Numbered from the stretch's first letter, positions 35,992 through 44,454 are shown. The stretch is DNA of 64,000 nucleotides from Rossellomorea aquimaris (GCF_035590735.1 NZ_CP141595.1:367001-431000), one strand, 5' to 3'. Numbers and translations are program-made. The notes: generated by a model from the letters alone, not told the origin.

Positions 35992-37062
35992 CTATGGGTG
36001 TAACGTTTTCTCCAGGACGGTTTGATGCTGGGCTTCTAGCACATGTATTTCACTGAGTTCCTCTAAAAGGTCGTGAATGGAAAGTAATTCGTATAGCATG
36101 ACCGTTTCACAGGAAAAGTGATGCTTCATCGACTGAAAGGGTTTTGAATGAAGTCCTTCATGATCGTCCCAGAATTCCTCGAGTAAATCTTTCATAAGAG
36201 TGAAATGTTGTTCAGGAATGTGAAACGAGGGATGATGCATGATCCCTTTCAACGATTGAGTTGCATGTAAGATACGATCTTTCTCTTCTTCACTGAATGA
36301 ATACTGAACAGGTAAGTAAATTAAGTTCCCAATATGAAAAAGGACCTGCCTTAAAAGGTTAAGCTTCTTGTACTCATAATGGAAATAACGCAATTCCTCA
36401 CGACTGGAGCGGTGAAGCTTCCATTCTTCCTTTTGATATTCGCAAAGGGTGTCCGTCGATTCTATGTCTCTTAAAATATCATTGAAGATCAATTTTGTAT
36501 CCCGGTGAAGAGAGTGATTCTGAAGAACTTCAGAGCCTCTTTTTTCTAATAAATTGCCCGTTTTGAAATAGAGATTATGAATCTTGGTCGTAATCGTTTT
36601 CGAGTATTTTGGTGGAAGGATCCACAAGTTCACTAATGTAGACACAATCAGCCCGATGGTGGTCGTACCCAGGCGAATGAAAAAGGTAGCTACATAATGA
36701 TCGTGTATGGTGGGAATCATGGCAATCCCCGTTAATGTAGCGACCAGGATGCCTGCGCCTAAATGAAGCTTGTGGCAGGTAATGATTGTGAGCAGTGCGA
36801 CCAGTGCATATGTAATGGGGCGATCCCCGAACGTGGAAGCAATGATCACCGCAAATAGCGCTCCTATAGCCGAAGCGGGAAAACGGATGAATGCTTTCTT
36901 GATAGAATTGGCGGCTGTGGGCTCGATGGTGACTATGGCGGTAATGACGGCAAAGGTCGCTGGCCAATTTAAAAACTCACACACAAGAGCCGTTAAGAAA
37001 ACGGCAATACCGGTTTTGGCTATTCTGCCTCCTGCAAATTGAAATTTTTTCAAAAACTCCAT
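35992..37062 (-). CDS. Aromatic-acid exporter family (ArAE_1/FUSC-like) membrane protein
   Basis: A 356-residue protein. The N-terminal 155 residues form about five TM segments with the FUSC-like ATFAVITAIVTIEPTAANS and the charged loop SIKKAFIRFPASAIGA. The C-terminal 190 residues are a soluble helical domain with many His/Glu. It resembles Bacillus YgaE/YqjA proteins (DUF939). Transport of aromatic acids is the family-level guess only. ATG 37062 follows AGAGGG. Confidence 0.78.
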   Translation of the reverse strand: MEFLKKFQFAGGRIAKTGIAVFLTALVCEFLNWPATFAVITAIVTIEPTAANSIKKAFIRFPASAIGALFAVIIASTFGDRPITYALVALLTIITCHKLHLGAGILVATLTGIAMIPTIHDHYVATFFIRLGTTTIGLIVSTLVNLWILPPKYSKTITTKIHNLYFKTGNLLEKRGSEVLQNHSLHRDTKLIFNDILRDIESTDTLCEYQKEEWKLHRSSREELRYFHYEYKKLNLLRQVLFHIGNLIYLPVQYSFSEEEKDRILHATQSLKGIMHHPSFHIPEQHFTLMKDLLEEFWDDHEGLHSKPFQSMKHHFSCETVMLYELLSIHDLLEELSEIHVLEAQHQTVLEKTLHP

Positions 37063-37137
37063 AATTTAACCCTCTTTTATAAATGGCTGTCGCCTTCATT
37101 ATAAAGTAAGAAAAACCCAATTGAAATGAATGGACAA

Positions 37138-37168
37138 AAAAAGAACTGTTCCCGGAACAGTTCTTTTT
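37138..37168 (-). terminator. Terminator after cREC-domain gene
   Basis: AAAGAACTGTTCC and GGAACAGTTCTTT arms around a single C (37141-37165), with A and T runs outside, just downstream of the leftward gene. Confidence 0.88.
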
Positions 37169-37179
37169 TATATGATAAC

Positions 37180-37506
37180 TCATCTTAGAGGTAAAGGTCT
37201 TAACATAATCTTGATTGATTTAGGCATCTTGTGTTCACTCTGAGCCTCTTTTAAATACTTGAACATTTGTTTGCCTGCAACAGAGTTGGCGGAATGAATC
37301 GTGATGCGTTCTGCAAATAGCTGCTTTTCTACCATATAGTGTACGAGCATTAATCCATTACGGGTCTTGCTTTCTAAGTCATGATCCAATGAAAGATGAG
37401 CGATAGAAAAATTCAGAAGCAGGTCAATACATTCATCGATGTCTTTCGCGAGAATGTACCCTTGAGGACAGTGGCGATAATCGTCTAAAAATACATTTAC
37501 TGTCAT
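37180..37506 (-). CDS. Cyclic-phosphate-processing receiver-like (cREC) domain protein
   Basis: A 108-residue single-domain protein. It begins MTVNVFLDDYRHCPQGY and has LSLDHDLESKTRNGLMLVHY (about 38-57) and ITIHSANSVAG (about 69-79). These Asp-, His- and Ser-containing blocks are those I recall for the cREC family, a receiver-like fold predicted to act on cyclic phosphates. The usual two-component partners are absent. It faces the HTH/F1-beta fusion gene across a 297-base gap holding an 18-base palindrome. The activity is predicted, not shown. Confidence 0.7.
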   Translation of the reverse strand: MTVNVFLDDYRHCPQGYILAKDIDECIDLLLNFSIAHLSLDHDLESKTRNGLMLVHYMVEKQLFAERITIHSANSVAGKQMFKYLKEAQSEHKMPKSIKIMLRPLPLR

Positions 37507-37552
37507 ATTAATTCTTCTTTCGTCATTTGACTTAATTTAAGCCTAACAGACA

Positions 37553-37605
37553 TTGACAAATACTTATATAGGTCAATAGTATGAACGTTACAAATATATT
37601 TGTAA
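37553..37605 (+). promoter_or_regulatory. Promoter with 18-base palindromic operator upstream of HTH/F1-beta gene
   Basis: TTGACA (37553-37558), 18-base spacer and TAGTAT (37577-37582), with the perfect palindrome TTACAAATATATTTGTAA (37588-37605) at the expected start of transcription. This is the classical place for a repressor site. Confidence 0.6.
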
Positions 37606-37634
37606 TTTTTGTTGTATTATGGAGGTAAATCTTT

Positions 37635-37664
37635 ATGGAATTGCAAGTTAATAGAAGGAAATGA
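37635..37664 (+). CDS. Possible nine-codon leader peptide
   Basis: ATG 37635 follows a perfect GGAGGT (37621-37626) by eight bases and opens a nine-codon frame MELQVNRRK ending at TGA 37662. It is on the transcript predicted from the TTGACA promoter and 140 bases before the HTH/F1-beta gene. It may be a regulatory leader or a chance match. Confidence 0.4.
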   Translation: MELQVNRRK

Positions 37665-37737
37665 CTATTTTCTGCAAAGGGGATTTTTCACCTTATAATT
37701 AACGATTACTCCTTGGAGTAAAGAAATTACGTTTTAA

Positions 37738-37775
37738 TGATAAAATATATTGCTTTTAGAAGTAAAATATATTAC
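37738..37775 (+). promoter_or_regulatory. Direct repeat operator candidate before HTH/F1-beta gene
   Basis: TAAAATATATT occurs twice at 22-base spacing (37741-37751 and 37763-37773), about two helical turns apart. The second copy lies in the near-palindrome GTAAAATATATTAC. This is just upstream of the ribosome binding site, so binding would block transcription or elongation. Confidence 0.45.
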
Positions 37776-37803
37776 CTTATAAAGTAAGGAGGGGATATTT
37801 ACC

Positions 37804-38853
37804 ATGAAAGAGAATTTAAGGTTGAATGTTTCATTGCTGCGGCGACGTGTACCCAATTTAACATCAGCTGCCAAAACAGTAGGGTTAAGACCTGCAACGG
37901 TATCCAATCTATGCACTGGCAAGATTTCTGTAGGACGTGCCGAAGTAAAAACGATTGTAACATTAGCGAATCTTGCTAACTGCACGCTCGATGAATTAAT
38001 TATTCAAGGAGGGAAATTAACTATGATTGAAACGGGAATCAAACCGCTCGATTTGTTTGCCCCGATTGTCCAAGGTGGAACGAATGGGTTCGTGGCGAGA
38101 TCACAGGTTGGTCAATTTGTTGTTTTAGCGGAAATGACGAAAGTGCTGAAAGAAAAGGGATATCAATCGATCTTACTGACGCCGGATAAAACCTATCCTG
38201 GCTTGAGTGACCTTGAAGGCTTTGTTGATGCGAAATGCCACTCGATTGATGAAGCCTATGCAGAAGTCAGCCTGATTGAGGATAAAGACAGAATTCTCCT
38301 ATATGTTGATCGTTCCTATATAGTGTCAGGGGAATTATATGAATTGAGGGAACGATTTGAGGGAGAGAGCTATCCAGAAATCACTACTGTATTATTTGAT
38401 CCCACCGGTGAAGCAGTGGATGAAGATGACCCGTTCGGTCCACTTGATACCTTATGTTACTTCGATATAGATCTCTCTACCCGGGGGATATACCCAGCCA
38501 TCCACCCAGTTCAGTCTACGTCGATTTTACTTGAAGATGACGCCCTGGACTCAGGCCACACGACTATTAATAAGAAAGCGAAGAAGCTGCTAAGACGCTA
38601 CAAAGAAATTCGCGTCCTCATGAATACAATCGGTAAGGATAAAATACCTGATGCGGATCTCGATCTTTTTCAGATAGGTGAGCGACTGGAAGCCTACTTG
38701 AGCCAGCCATTCTACGTGGCAGAAGAATTCACAAAAACAAAAGGGCAAACCGTCCAAATCCAACAGACCATCCAAGACATTCAAAAAATACTCCAAGGAC
38801 AATACAACCACCTTGAACCAAAAGAACTCACCTACAAAGGTAAACTAGATTAG
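37804..38853 (+). CDS. HTH domain fused to a degenerate F1-ATPase beta-subunit-like domain
   Basis: A 349-residue protein with an unusual architecture. Residues about 1-68 form a Cro/C1-type helix-turn-helix (LTSAAKTVGLRPATVSNLC, then SVGRAEVKTIVTLANLA). Residues about 75-349 follow the F1-beta order: TGIKPLDLFAPIVQGGTNG, a Walker A position that reads ARSQVGQF (98-105) with the Lys and Thr lost, LLYVDRSYI (Walker B Asp kept), RGIYPAIHPVQSTS, LLRRYKEI, LSQPFYVAEEFT and ILQGQYNHL. The beta-barrel of F1-beta is replaced by the HTH. It is probably a DNA-binding regulator that binds but cannot hydrolyse nucleotides. ATG 37804 follows AAGGAGGGG. Confidence 0.8.
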   Translation: MKENLRLNVSLLRRRVPNLTSAAKTVGLRPATVSNLCTGKISVGRAEVKTIVTLANLANCTLDELIIQGGKLTMIETGIKPLDLFAPIVQGGTNGFVARSQVGQFVVLAEMTKVLKEKGYQSILLTPDKTYPGLSDLEGFVDAKCHSIDEAYAEVSLIEDKDRILLYVDRSYIVSGELYELRERFEGESYPEITTVLFDPTGEAVDEDDPFGPLDTLCYFDIDLSTRGIYPAIHPVQSTSILLEDDALDSGHTTINKKAKKLLRRYKEIRVLMNTIGKDKIPDADLDLFQIGERLEAYLSQPFYVAEEFTKTKGQTVQIQQTIQDIQKILQGQYNHLEPKELTYKGKLD

Positions 38854-38863
38854 AATTCACTTT

Positions 38864-38906
38864 AGGGACGGACCGCGACAGCAACGCTCGAGGTCCGTCC
38901 CTTTTC
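38864..38906 (+). terminator. Terminator built from GGGACGGACC motif
   Basis: AGGGACGGACC (38864-38874) pairs perfectly with GGTCCGTCCCT (38892-38902), with a small inner GCG/CGC stem and a TTTT tail. Confidence 0.9.
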
Positions 38907-39004
38907 CGTTACTTTTTTCTTAATTTTGTGGTAGGTGAAAGAGGATTTACGAGAATTTTGTCGTATGTGTAAAGTAATGACTATATTTAATGGGAGACAA
39001 ATCG

Positions 39005-40315
39005 ATGATTATCGAGAAATTATTGTTACATGTATTGATTATATTGGCTCCTGTTCTTATTCAAACTTCACTCCTTGAAAACCATAGGCTTGGTAAATCA
39101 CCTGTTTTCATCGGTGTACTACATGGGATTGCCGCGTTCATGTGTTTAATATTTGCTTATGAAAGTTTCGGATTGTATTGGGATTTCCGCTACATTCCAC
39201 TGGTCCTTTCAATGCTTTATGGAGGGAGAAAAGCCGGGGTCATTGTTCTAGTATTTATATTAACCGCACGGATCATCAACGGCGGGGATGCCATCATTTT
39301 CGGATTTGTAAGTGCGTTTCTTGCGGGAACCCTTCCTTTCCTGATTTCAAATCGATTCTGGACGTTCCCACCAAAGAAACGGGTAACATTTGCCGTGTTA
39401 CTTGGATTTTGGCCAGCGTTAGTGATGCTGGGAATTCTTCTTTCATTCGCGTTCATAGCGGGTGTTCCTGTTTCGGGTAATAAAGAAATGGGCATCTACG
39501 TTCTGATCTTCGGGGGCATCCAGGTGTTGGGGGTCGGTGTAGCTGCACAACTAAATGAGTGGATGATCGAGAAGCGTTTGCTTCGTGAAGAGATCCTTAA
39601 ATCTGAAAAGCTCAATACATTGGGAGAACTTGCTGCTTCCATTGCTCATGAAGTGCGAAATCCTCTAACCGTCGTGAAGGGATTCCTTCAATTAATGAAG
39701 AAGCAAGTGACAGGGACTCATGAGGAATATTTGAAAATCGTATTAAGCGAGTTAGGCAGGGCAGAGGAAATCATTAATGATTATTTGAACTTTGCCAAGC
39801 CCGAGTTCGAAAAGATAGAGAAAATCAATGTGAAAGAAGTTCTCTCGGATGTCACCGTCCTCCTGAATGCGTATGCCCTCAAAGAGGGGGTTTACCTTGA
39901 AGCGGACCTGAAAGATGATGGATTTCTTTTGACCGACCGAAATAAGTTGAAGCAAGCATTCGTCAATATCATAAAGAATGCCATTGAAGCGACCCCGCCT
40001 CAAGGAAACGTAATCGTAAAATTAGAAGTCACCCATACACAAGCCATCATCATGGTGGAAGACACAGGAAAAGGGATGACAAAAGACCAAATCTCAAGGA
40101 TTGGCACCTTGTTTTTCACAACTAAGGTCCAAGGTACTGGATTAGGAACTTCGGTGTCCTTGCGCATCATCGAAGCCATGGGCGGTCATATCCATTATTC
40201 AAGCACTGTTAATAAAGGAACAGTCGTTACGATCGATCTTCCATTAAATAGTGATAAGGTTTCAAAATTTGATTCCAATCTCCCAAGTACATATATGAAC
40301 AACCAAAACGCTTAG
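39005..40315 (+). CDS. Sporulation-type sensor histidine kinase (KinB-like)
   Basis: A 436-residue membrane kinase. Residues 1-190 hold about six TM segments (5TM-5TMR_LYT-like sensor). The H-box is ASIAHEVRNPLTVVKGFLQL with the phospho-accepting His at about 215, followed by N-box NIIKNAIEAT, G1 DTGKGM and G2 GTGLGTSVS. The layout and H-box closely match KinB of Bacillus subtilis, which starts the Spo0F-Spo0A phosphorelay. ATG 39005 follows GGGAGA by eight bases; the in-frame ATG at 38990 precedes that site. An orphan kinase with no adjacent regulator, as expected for sporulation kinases. Confidence 0.85.
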   Translation: MIIEKLLLHVLIILAPVLIQTSLLENHRLGKSPVFIGVLHGIAAFMCLIFAYESFGLYWDFRYIPLVLSMLYGGRKAGVIVLVFILTARIINGGDAIIFGFVSAFLAGTLPFLISNRFWTFPPKKRVTFAVLLGFWPALVMLGILLSFAFIAGVPVSGNKEMGIYVLIFGGIQVLGVGVAAQLNEWMIEKRLLREEILKSEKLNTLGELAASIAHEVRNPLTVVKGFLQLMKKQVTGTHEEYLKIVLSELGRAEEIINDYLNFAKPEFEKIEKINVKEVLSDVTVLLNAYALKEGVYLEADLKDDGFLLTDRNKLKQAFVNIIKNAIEATPPQGNVIVKLEVTHTQAIIMVEDTGKGMTKDQISRIGTLFFTTKVQGTGLGTSVSLRIIEAMGGHIHYSSTVNKGTVVTIDLPLNSDKVSKFDSNLPSTYMNNQNA

Positions 40316-40338
40316 GAAAATCACTAAGTGTTTTTTTA
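40305..40338 (+). terminator. Terminator overlapping kinase stop codon
   Basis: AAAACGCTTAG (40305-40315) pairs with CTAAGTGTTTT (40324-40334, one G-U), followed by T. Confidence 0.8.
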
Positions 40339-40366
40339 TGGGGCAACAAGACAAAATAAAAATGAT

Positions 40367-40966
40367 TCAACTCCATTTCCCGTACATACGTTCCATGATA
40401 GGATAGAAGATATGAATAATAAAACCAAGCGTACAGGCGACAATTACCGTTCCTATGCCGACTGCTCCATGAAAAAGCATGGCTAACGTAATGGCAATCG
40501 CTTCGTTCAATAAACGGGAATTTCGTATATTCAAACCGAATCGTCTATGAATCGCCACCATAAATGTATCCATTGGGCTTGAAGGGAGCTTGGCTTGAAG
40601 ATATATGGAGATTCCGATGCCGAGTAGCAATATGCCTGTCAGCACAAGAGACAATTGTTGAACAAATCCGTCCGGTTCAAGCATTTCAAGACCGGTCGTG
40701 ATCCAATAATCAACCATCATCCCGATGACGAAGATGGAGAGTGCAGCTAACCATTGAATGGGCTCTTTTAATAACAGAGCGTTTATACAGATGAGAATAC
40801 ATCCATTGATGAAGATGCATGTCCCGATTGAAAGGTTGAACAAAGTAGATTCACCAACGGCCAGTGCATCCCAGGGAGCCGCCCCCAAATCACCTTTAAT
40901 AATAAGAGAAACTCCTAATGATAATGCCAGTAATCCTATACTGTAAAAAATGAACCTTGCCTTCAT
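40367..40966 (-). CDS. yczE: YczE/YitT-family membrane protein
   Basis: A 199-residue protein with five or six TM segments. The family blocks GVSLIIKGDLGAAPWDAL (about 18-35) and YLQAKLPSSPMDTFMVAIH (about 122-140) are clear. It resembles Bacillus YczE, a membrane protein needed for some lipopeptide production, but the molecular role is not known. It is convergent with the kinase gene and monocistronic. Confidence 0.83.
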   Translation of the reverse strand: MKARFIFYSIGLLALSLGVSLIIKGDLGAAPWDALAVGESTLFNLSIGTCIFINGCILICINALLLKEPIQWLAALSIFVIGMMVDYWITTGLEMLEPDGFVQQLSLVLTGILLLGIGISIYLQAKLPSSPMDTFMVAIHRRFGLNIRNSRLLNEAIAITLAMLFHGAVGIGTVIVACTLGFIIHIFYPIMERMYGKWS

Positions 40967-41066
40967 TCCCCGAATCCTCCGTTCGAAAAAGCTTGTCTAA
41001 TATATATGTTCACTGAAAAAAAATAGAATGATAATTTGTGTTGGAAAGCCAGAGGTGAGACGTCAC

Positions 41067-43337
41067 ATGAAGAAAACTGTCAAGATTTCAATAAGGGAAT
41101 TAGTGGAGTTCGTGTATAAAGAAGGAAGCATAGATGTCAGGTTTCAAGCCCGCTCTTCCATGACCATCGGAACAAAGCTTCATCAAAAACTACAGAGAGA
41201 ATACAAAGAAGGTGATGAGAAAGAAGTCTTTCTAAAAGGAGAAAGAGTGGTGGAGGATATAGCCTATCAACTGGAAGGCCGCTGTGATGGTATCCATTAT
41301 GAAAACGGGGAAGTAATCGTAGAAGAAATTAAATCAACGGCAGGAACTGTAGCTCAGATCGAAGAAGGTGCCCGTGTCCACTGGGCTCAAGGTGAATGCT
41401 ATGCTTACTTATTGGCAAAAGAAAAGCAGCTAAAGGATATTGGTGTGCAGCTCACGTACATAGAGGTAGAATCTGAAAAAACGAAGTCTTTCACCCGTAC
41501 TTATACAATGGAAGAGCTTCAACACATCGTTGACGAGACCCTGATTGCGTATACACCATTTGCTTCACTTTTACTCACCAATCAGGAAACCCGAATTAAG
41601 AGTATTCCAGACCTGGTATTTCCTTATCCAACTTATCGAAAAGGGCAAAAAAACCTCGCTGGTGCTGTCTATAAAACGGTTACTGAATCCAAATCTCTGT
41701 ATGCGAATGCTCCGACAGGAACAGGGAAAACCATTTCAACCTTATTCCCGACGATTAAAGCAATTGAGAAAGGACATTCAAAGTGGTTTTATGTGACAGC
41801 TAAGACGATTACCCGTACTGTCGCAGAGGAGGCGCTGGTTCTTTTAGAACGGGAAGGATTGACACAAAGGGCCATTACCATCACGGCAAAAGACAAAATC
41901 TGCTTTCAAGAAGAAACGATTTGTCAGAAAGAGTATTGTGAATTTGCGAATGGCTATTATGATCGAATCAACGGGGCGCTCATTGATATATTAACGCAAG
42001 AAACCATCATCACACGTCCAATCGTTGAGACATACGCCAGGAAGCACCGAGTATGCCCGTTTGAATTTTCAATCGACCTTTCCTATTTAGTGGACGGTGT
42101 CATCTGTGATTATAACTACATCTTCGACCCGAAGGTTTCATTAAAAAGAATGAGTGATGAAGGGAAGAAAAAGACGACTCTACTCATTGATGAAGCACAT
42201 AATCTTGTTGGCAGGGGACGGGAAATGTATTCAGCCACCCTGAGGAAGTCCGATTTTTTAGAAATCAAAAGAAAGTATCCTGAATATGTGACCTTGAAGC
42301 AAAGCATTGTCGCGGTTAATAAGCAGTTCCTCCGTTTGGAAAAAGAACGAGGAGGCGATGTGCGGAATGAGTTGGATGCAGAGTTAGTTGATGAGGTGCA
42401 AAGTTTTGTTGAGATAGCAGAAAAATACTTGGGAGAAGCGGAAGGGGATTGGTCTGAGGAATTTCTACAAATGTACTTTGATGCATTAAATTTTGTGAGG
42501 ATTTCCAACTTCTTTTCTGATGAACATCGCTTTGTGATCGAGCAAACTCCTAAAGATATAGAAGTGAAACTATTTTGCATTGATCCCTCAAAGCTTATTA
42601 AACAAACAACGAGTTCGTTTCAATCATCAGTATTTTTCTCAGCCACGCTTCACCCCTTTTCGTACTATTTTCAGCAACTGGGCGGGTGTGAAGAGGATTA
42701 TCGTTTTCTGATTCCTTCGCCATTTGAAAAAGAACAATGGCAGGTTGGGATCCATCCGATTTCAACCCGGTATAAGGACAGAGAAAGAACCCTTTCCTCG
42801 ATTACACGTTCCATTACAGAAGCGTTCAATGAGAATAAAGGGAATTATCTGGTATTCTTTTCATCGTACGCCTATATGCGGGAAGCCTTCGAGGAAATGA
42901 ATCAGGATGCAATGAATGCAGAATTCATCATCCAGGAGCCTAATATGAAAGAAGTAGACAGAGAGAAATTTTTAAACGAGTATCAAAGCGACAGAGACCG
43001 TCCGGTTATTGGATTTGCCGTATTGGGAGGCATCTTCTCAGAGGGTATCGATCTGAAAGGAGATCGATTAAAGGGTGTAATTGTTGTAGGAGTAGGGCTG
43101 CCTCAGCCAAGCAGGGATCAAGAAATCATTAAGGACTATTTTAATGAACTGGGGTTGAATGGATTCGATCATGCGTATGTCTACCCGGGATTAAATAAAG
43201 TATTTCAATCTGGAGGGAGACTCATTCGATCAGAGGAGGATAAGGGAGTCCTCAGATTGATCGACGATCGTTATCTGTCACCGAAATACCAGTCATTGCT
43301 GCTTGAAGAATGGAACGATTATCGAATCATTACATGA
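41067..43337 (+). CDS. RecB-type nuclease fused to Rad3/DinG-like Fe-S helicase
   Basis: A 756-residue protein. Residues about 1-165 carry a PD-(D/E)XK nuclease pattern: GTKLHQKLQ, then GRCDGIHYEN and VIVEEIKST (D and ExK). A superfamily 2 helicase follows, with Walker A APTGTGKT (215-222), four cysteines of the XPD-type iron-sulphur site (KICFQ, TICQKEYCEF, RVCPFEF), DEAH box LLIDEAH at about 372-378 and motif VI FQSGGRLIRS. It is likely a 5'-3' DNA helicase-nuclease in repair. ATG 41067 is after AGGTGAG; the ORF opens at 41028 without a ribosome binding site. Monocistronic. Confidence 0.87.
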   Translation: MKKTVKISIRELVEFVYKEGSIDVRFQARSSMTIGTKLHQKLQREYKEGDEKEVFLKGERVVEDIAYQLEGRCDGIHYENGEVIVEEIKSTAGTVAQIEEGARVHWAQGECYAYLLAKEKQLKDIGVQLTYIEVESEKTKSFTRTYTMEELQHIVDETLIAYTPFASLLLTNQETRIKSIPDLVFPYPTYRKGQKNLAGAVYKTVTESKSLYANAPTGTGKTISTLFPTIKAIEKGHSKWFYVTAKTITRTVAEEALVLLEREGLTQRAITITAKDKICFQEETICQKEYCEFANGYYDRINGALIDILTQETIITRPIVETYARKHRVCPFEFSIDLSYLVDGVICDYNYIFDPKVSLKRMSDEGKKKTTLLIDEAHNLVGRGREMYSATLRKSDFLEIKRKYPEYVTLKQSIVAVNKQFLRLEKERGGDVRNELDAELVDEVQSFVEIAEKYLGEAEGDWSEEFLQMYFDALNFVRISNFFSDEHRFVIEQTPKDIEVKLFCIDPSKLIKQTTSSFQSSVFFSATLHPFSYYFQQLGGCEEDYRFLIPSPFEKEQWQVGIHPISTRYKDRERTLSSITRSITEAFNENKGNYLVFFSSYAYMREAFEEMNQDAMNAEFIIQEPNMKEVDREKFLNEYQSDRDRPVIGFAVLGGIFSEGIDLKGDRLKGVIVVGVGLPQPSRDQEIIKDYFNELGLNGFDHAYVYPGLNKVFQSGGRLIRSEEDKGVLRLIDDRYLSPKYQSLLLEEWNDYRIIT

Positions 43338-43368
43338 AAAAAAGACCGCTGATACAGCGGTCTTTTTT
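43337..43368. terminator. Bidirectional terminator
   Basis: AAAAAGACCGCTG (43339-43351) and CAGCGGTCTTTTT (43355-43367) are perfect arms between convergent genes. Confidence 0.92.
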
Positions 43369-43374
43369 CGTATA

Positions 43375-43812
43375 TTAGTTAAAAGAAGGATCCTTTAGTA
43401 AGCGATCGAATTCTTCAAGGTGATGGGTTTCATCTGCAATCATGTCATCGAGTTTGATGCTAAGCTCAACGAGACCCAATTCTTCTGCTTGCTCTTTACG
43501 CTTCTTATAACGTTCGATCGTATCAGCCTCAGCTTTACGACCTTCCTCTAACATTTCTTTCACATCATCTGTTTGTTTCACGGCAGCCGGAGTCGTCGTC
43601 GGATCTCCGCCCAATGTTTTAATTTTTTCGGCTAAGTATAAAGCATGTCCCTGTTCATCCGGGATCTCCTCTTCGAAGAAAGGCTTTAAGATTTGACGAT
43701 ATAAGCCGCTCACGACAGCAGCGTAATTTGTGTAAAGTATAACTGCAGCATATTCATTTGCTAAATCCTCATTTAATCCATCGATTAATTCTTTTAATTT
43801 TGCTTCATCCAT
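43375..43812 (-). CDS. Ferritin-like (bacterioferritin-type) protein
   Basis: A 145-residue four-helix protein with di-iron ligand blocks: NEDLANEYAAVILY (Glu), EIPDEQGHAL (Glu and His), EADTIERY and ADETHHLEEF. It probably binds iron or another metal and may act in iron storage or as a peroxidase. No haem-binding Met is obvious. It is convergent with the helicase gene. ATG 43812 follows AAAAGGGTGG. Confidence 0.83.
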   Translation of the reverse strand: MDEAKLKELIDGLNEDLANEYAAVILYTNYAAVVSGLYRQILKPFFEEEIPDEQGHALYLAEKIKTLGGDPTTTPAAVKQTDDVKEMLEEGRKAEADTIERYKKRKEQAEELGLVELSIKLDDMIADETHHLEEFDRLLKDPSFN

Positions 43813-43959
43813 TTGAATACCACCCTTTTATTTATTGTTATATAGAGTATTTACCCGGCAAAGTGACAAATAAACATTCTGAAAGTAATCGAATGTCCTT
43901 CAAATATTTTGCCTGTAAATGGGGATTCTAATTCTATAAATGTCAGAGGAGGGATGAGA

Positions 43960-44115
43960 ATGTCTAAACAGGGAAAGAAAAGTATGGACCAAACAACAGA
44001 ACAGTTGGCAAAGCAAAAGGCTAAGAATGATGTGGAATTCGGAACTGATATTCAGGTTGGGAATTCAAAAGGCCAAAGTCAGAAAAAAAGTGGCAAACAA
44101 GTAAATAAAAAATAA
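43960..44115 (+). CDS. Probable gamma-type small acid-soluble spore protein (single repeat)
   Basis: A 51-residue, highly charged protein with Lys/Gln-rich sequence and the segment QLAKQKAKNDVEFGTDI, which resembles the repeat of gamma-type SASP (EFGTE motif, amino-acid reserve for germination). ATG 43960 is six bases after AGGAGGG; ATG 43954 and 43909 are less likely. Usually these proteins have two repeats; this one has one. The assignment is tentative. Confidence 0.55.
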   Translation: MSKQGKKSMDQTTEQLAKQKAKNDVEFGTDIQVGNSKGQSQKKSGKQVNKK

Positions 44116-44176
44116 ATGACGAATATCTTTTTCCCCGAAAGAAAAACCTATATGTAGAACCAGGAGGTGTAAAGGC

Positions 44177-44416
44177 ATGAGAATTGGTGTTGAACAATCC
44201 TTACAAAACGTCGTGCAAGCCTTACGTGAAAAGGGGCATGACGTCATTGAACTAAAACAGGAAACAGACGCAAACGGCTGTGACTGCTGCGTAGTGACAG
44301 GGATGGATTCCAATGTAATGGGGATTCAAAACGTAGCTACTCAAGGATCCGTGATTGAAGCAAGTGGACTAAGTGCTGATGAAGTATGTCAGCAAGTTGA
44401 GAGCAGATTACAATAG
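44177..44416 (+). CDS. ykuS: UPF0180 / YkuS-family protein
   Basis: A 79-residue protein. The blocks [20 protein letters not shown] and ASGLSADEV match YkuS (VTGQDQNMMG..., DAEGLSAEDI from memory). A CDCC cysteine group at about 36-39 is a local feature. Function unknown. AGGAGGTG lies before ATG 44177. It follows the SASP-like gene by 61 bases. Confidence 0.85.
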   Translation: MRIGVEQSLQNVVQALREKGHDVIELKQETDANGCDCCVVTGMDSNVMGIQNVATQGSVIEASGLSADEVCQQVESRLQ

Positions 44417-44422
44417 TAGAAA

Positions 44423-44454
44423 AAAAAGAACAGTCATTGATGGCTGTTCTTTTT
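44423..44454 (+). terminator. Terminator after ykuS-like gene
   Basis: AAAGAACAGTCA and TGGCTGTTCTTT arms (with G-U) around TTGA, then T. Confidence 0.85.
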
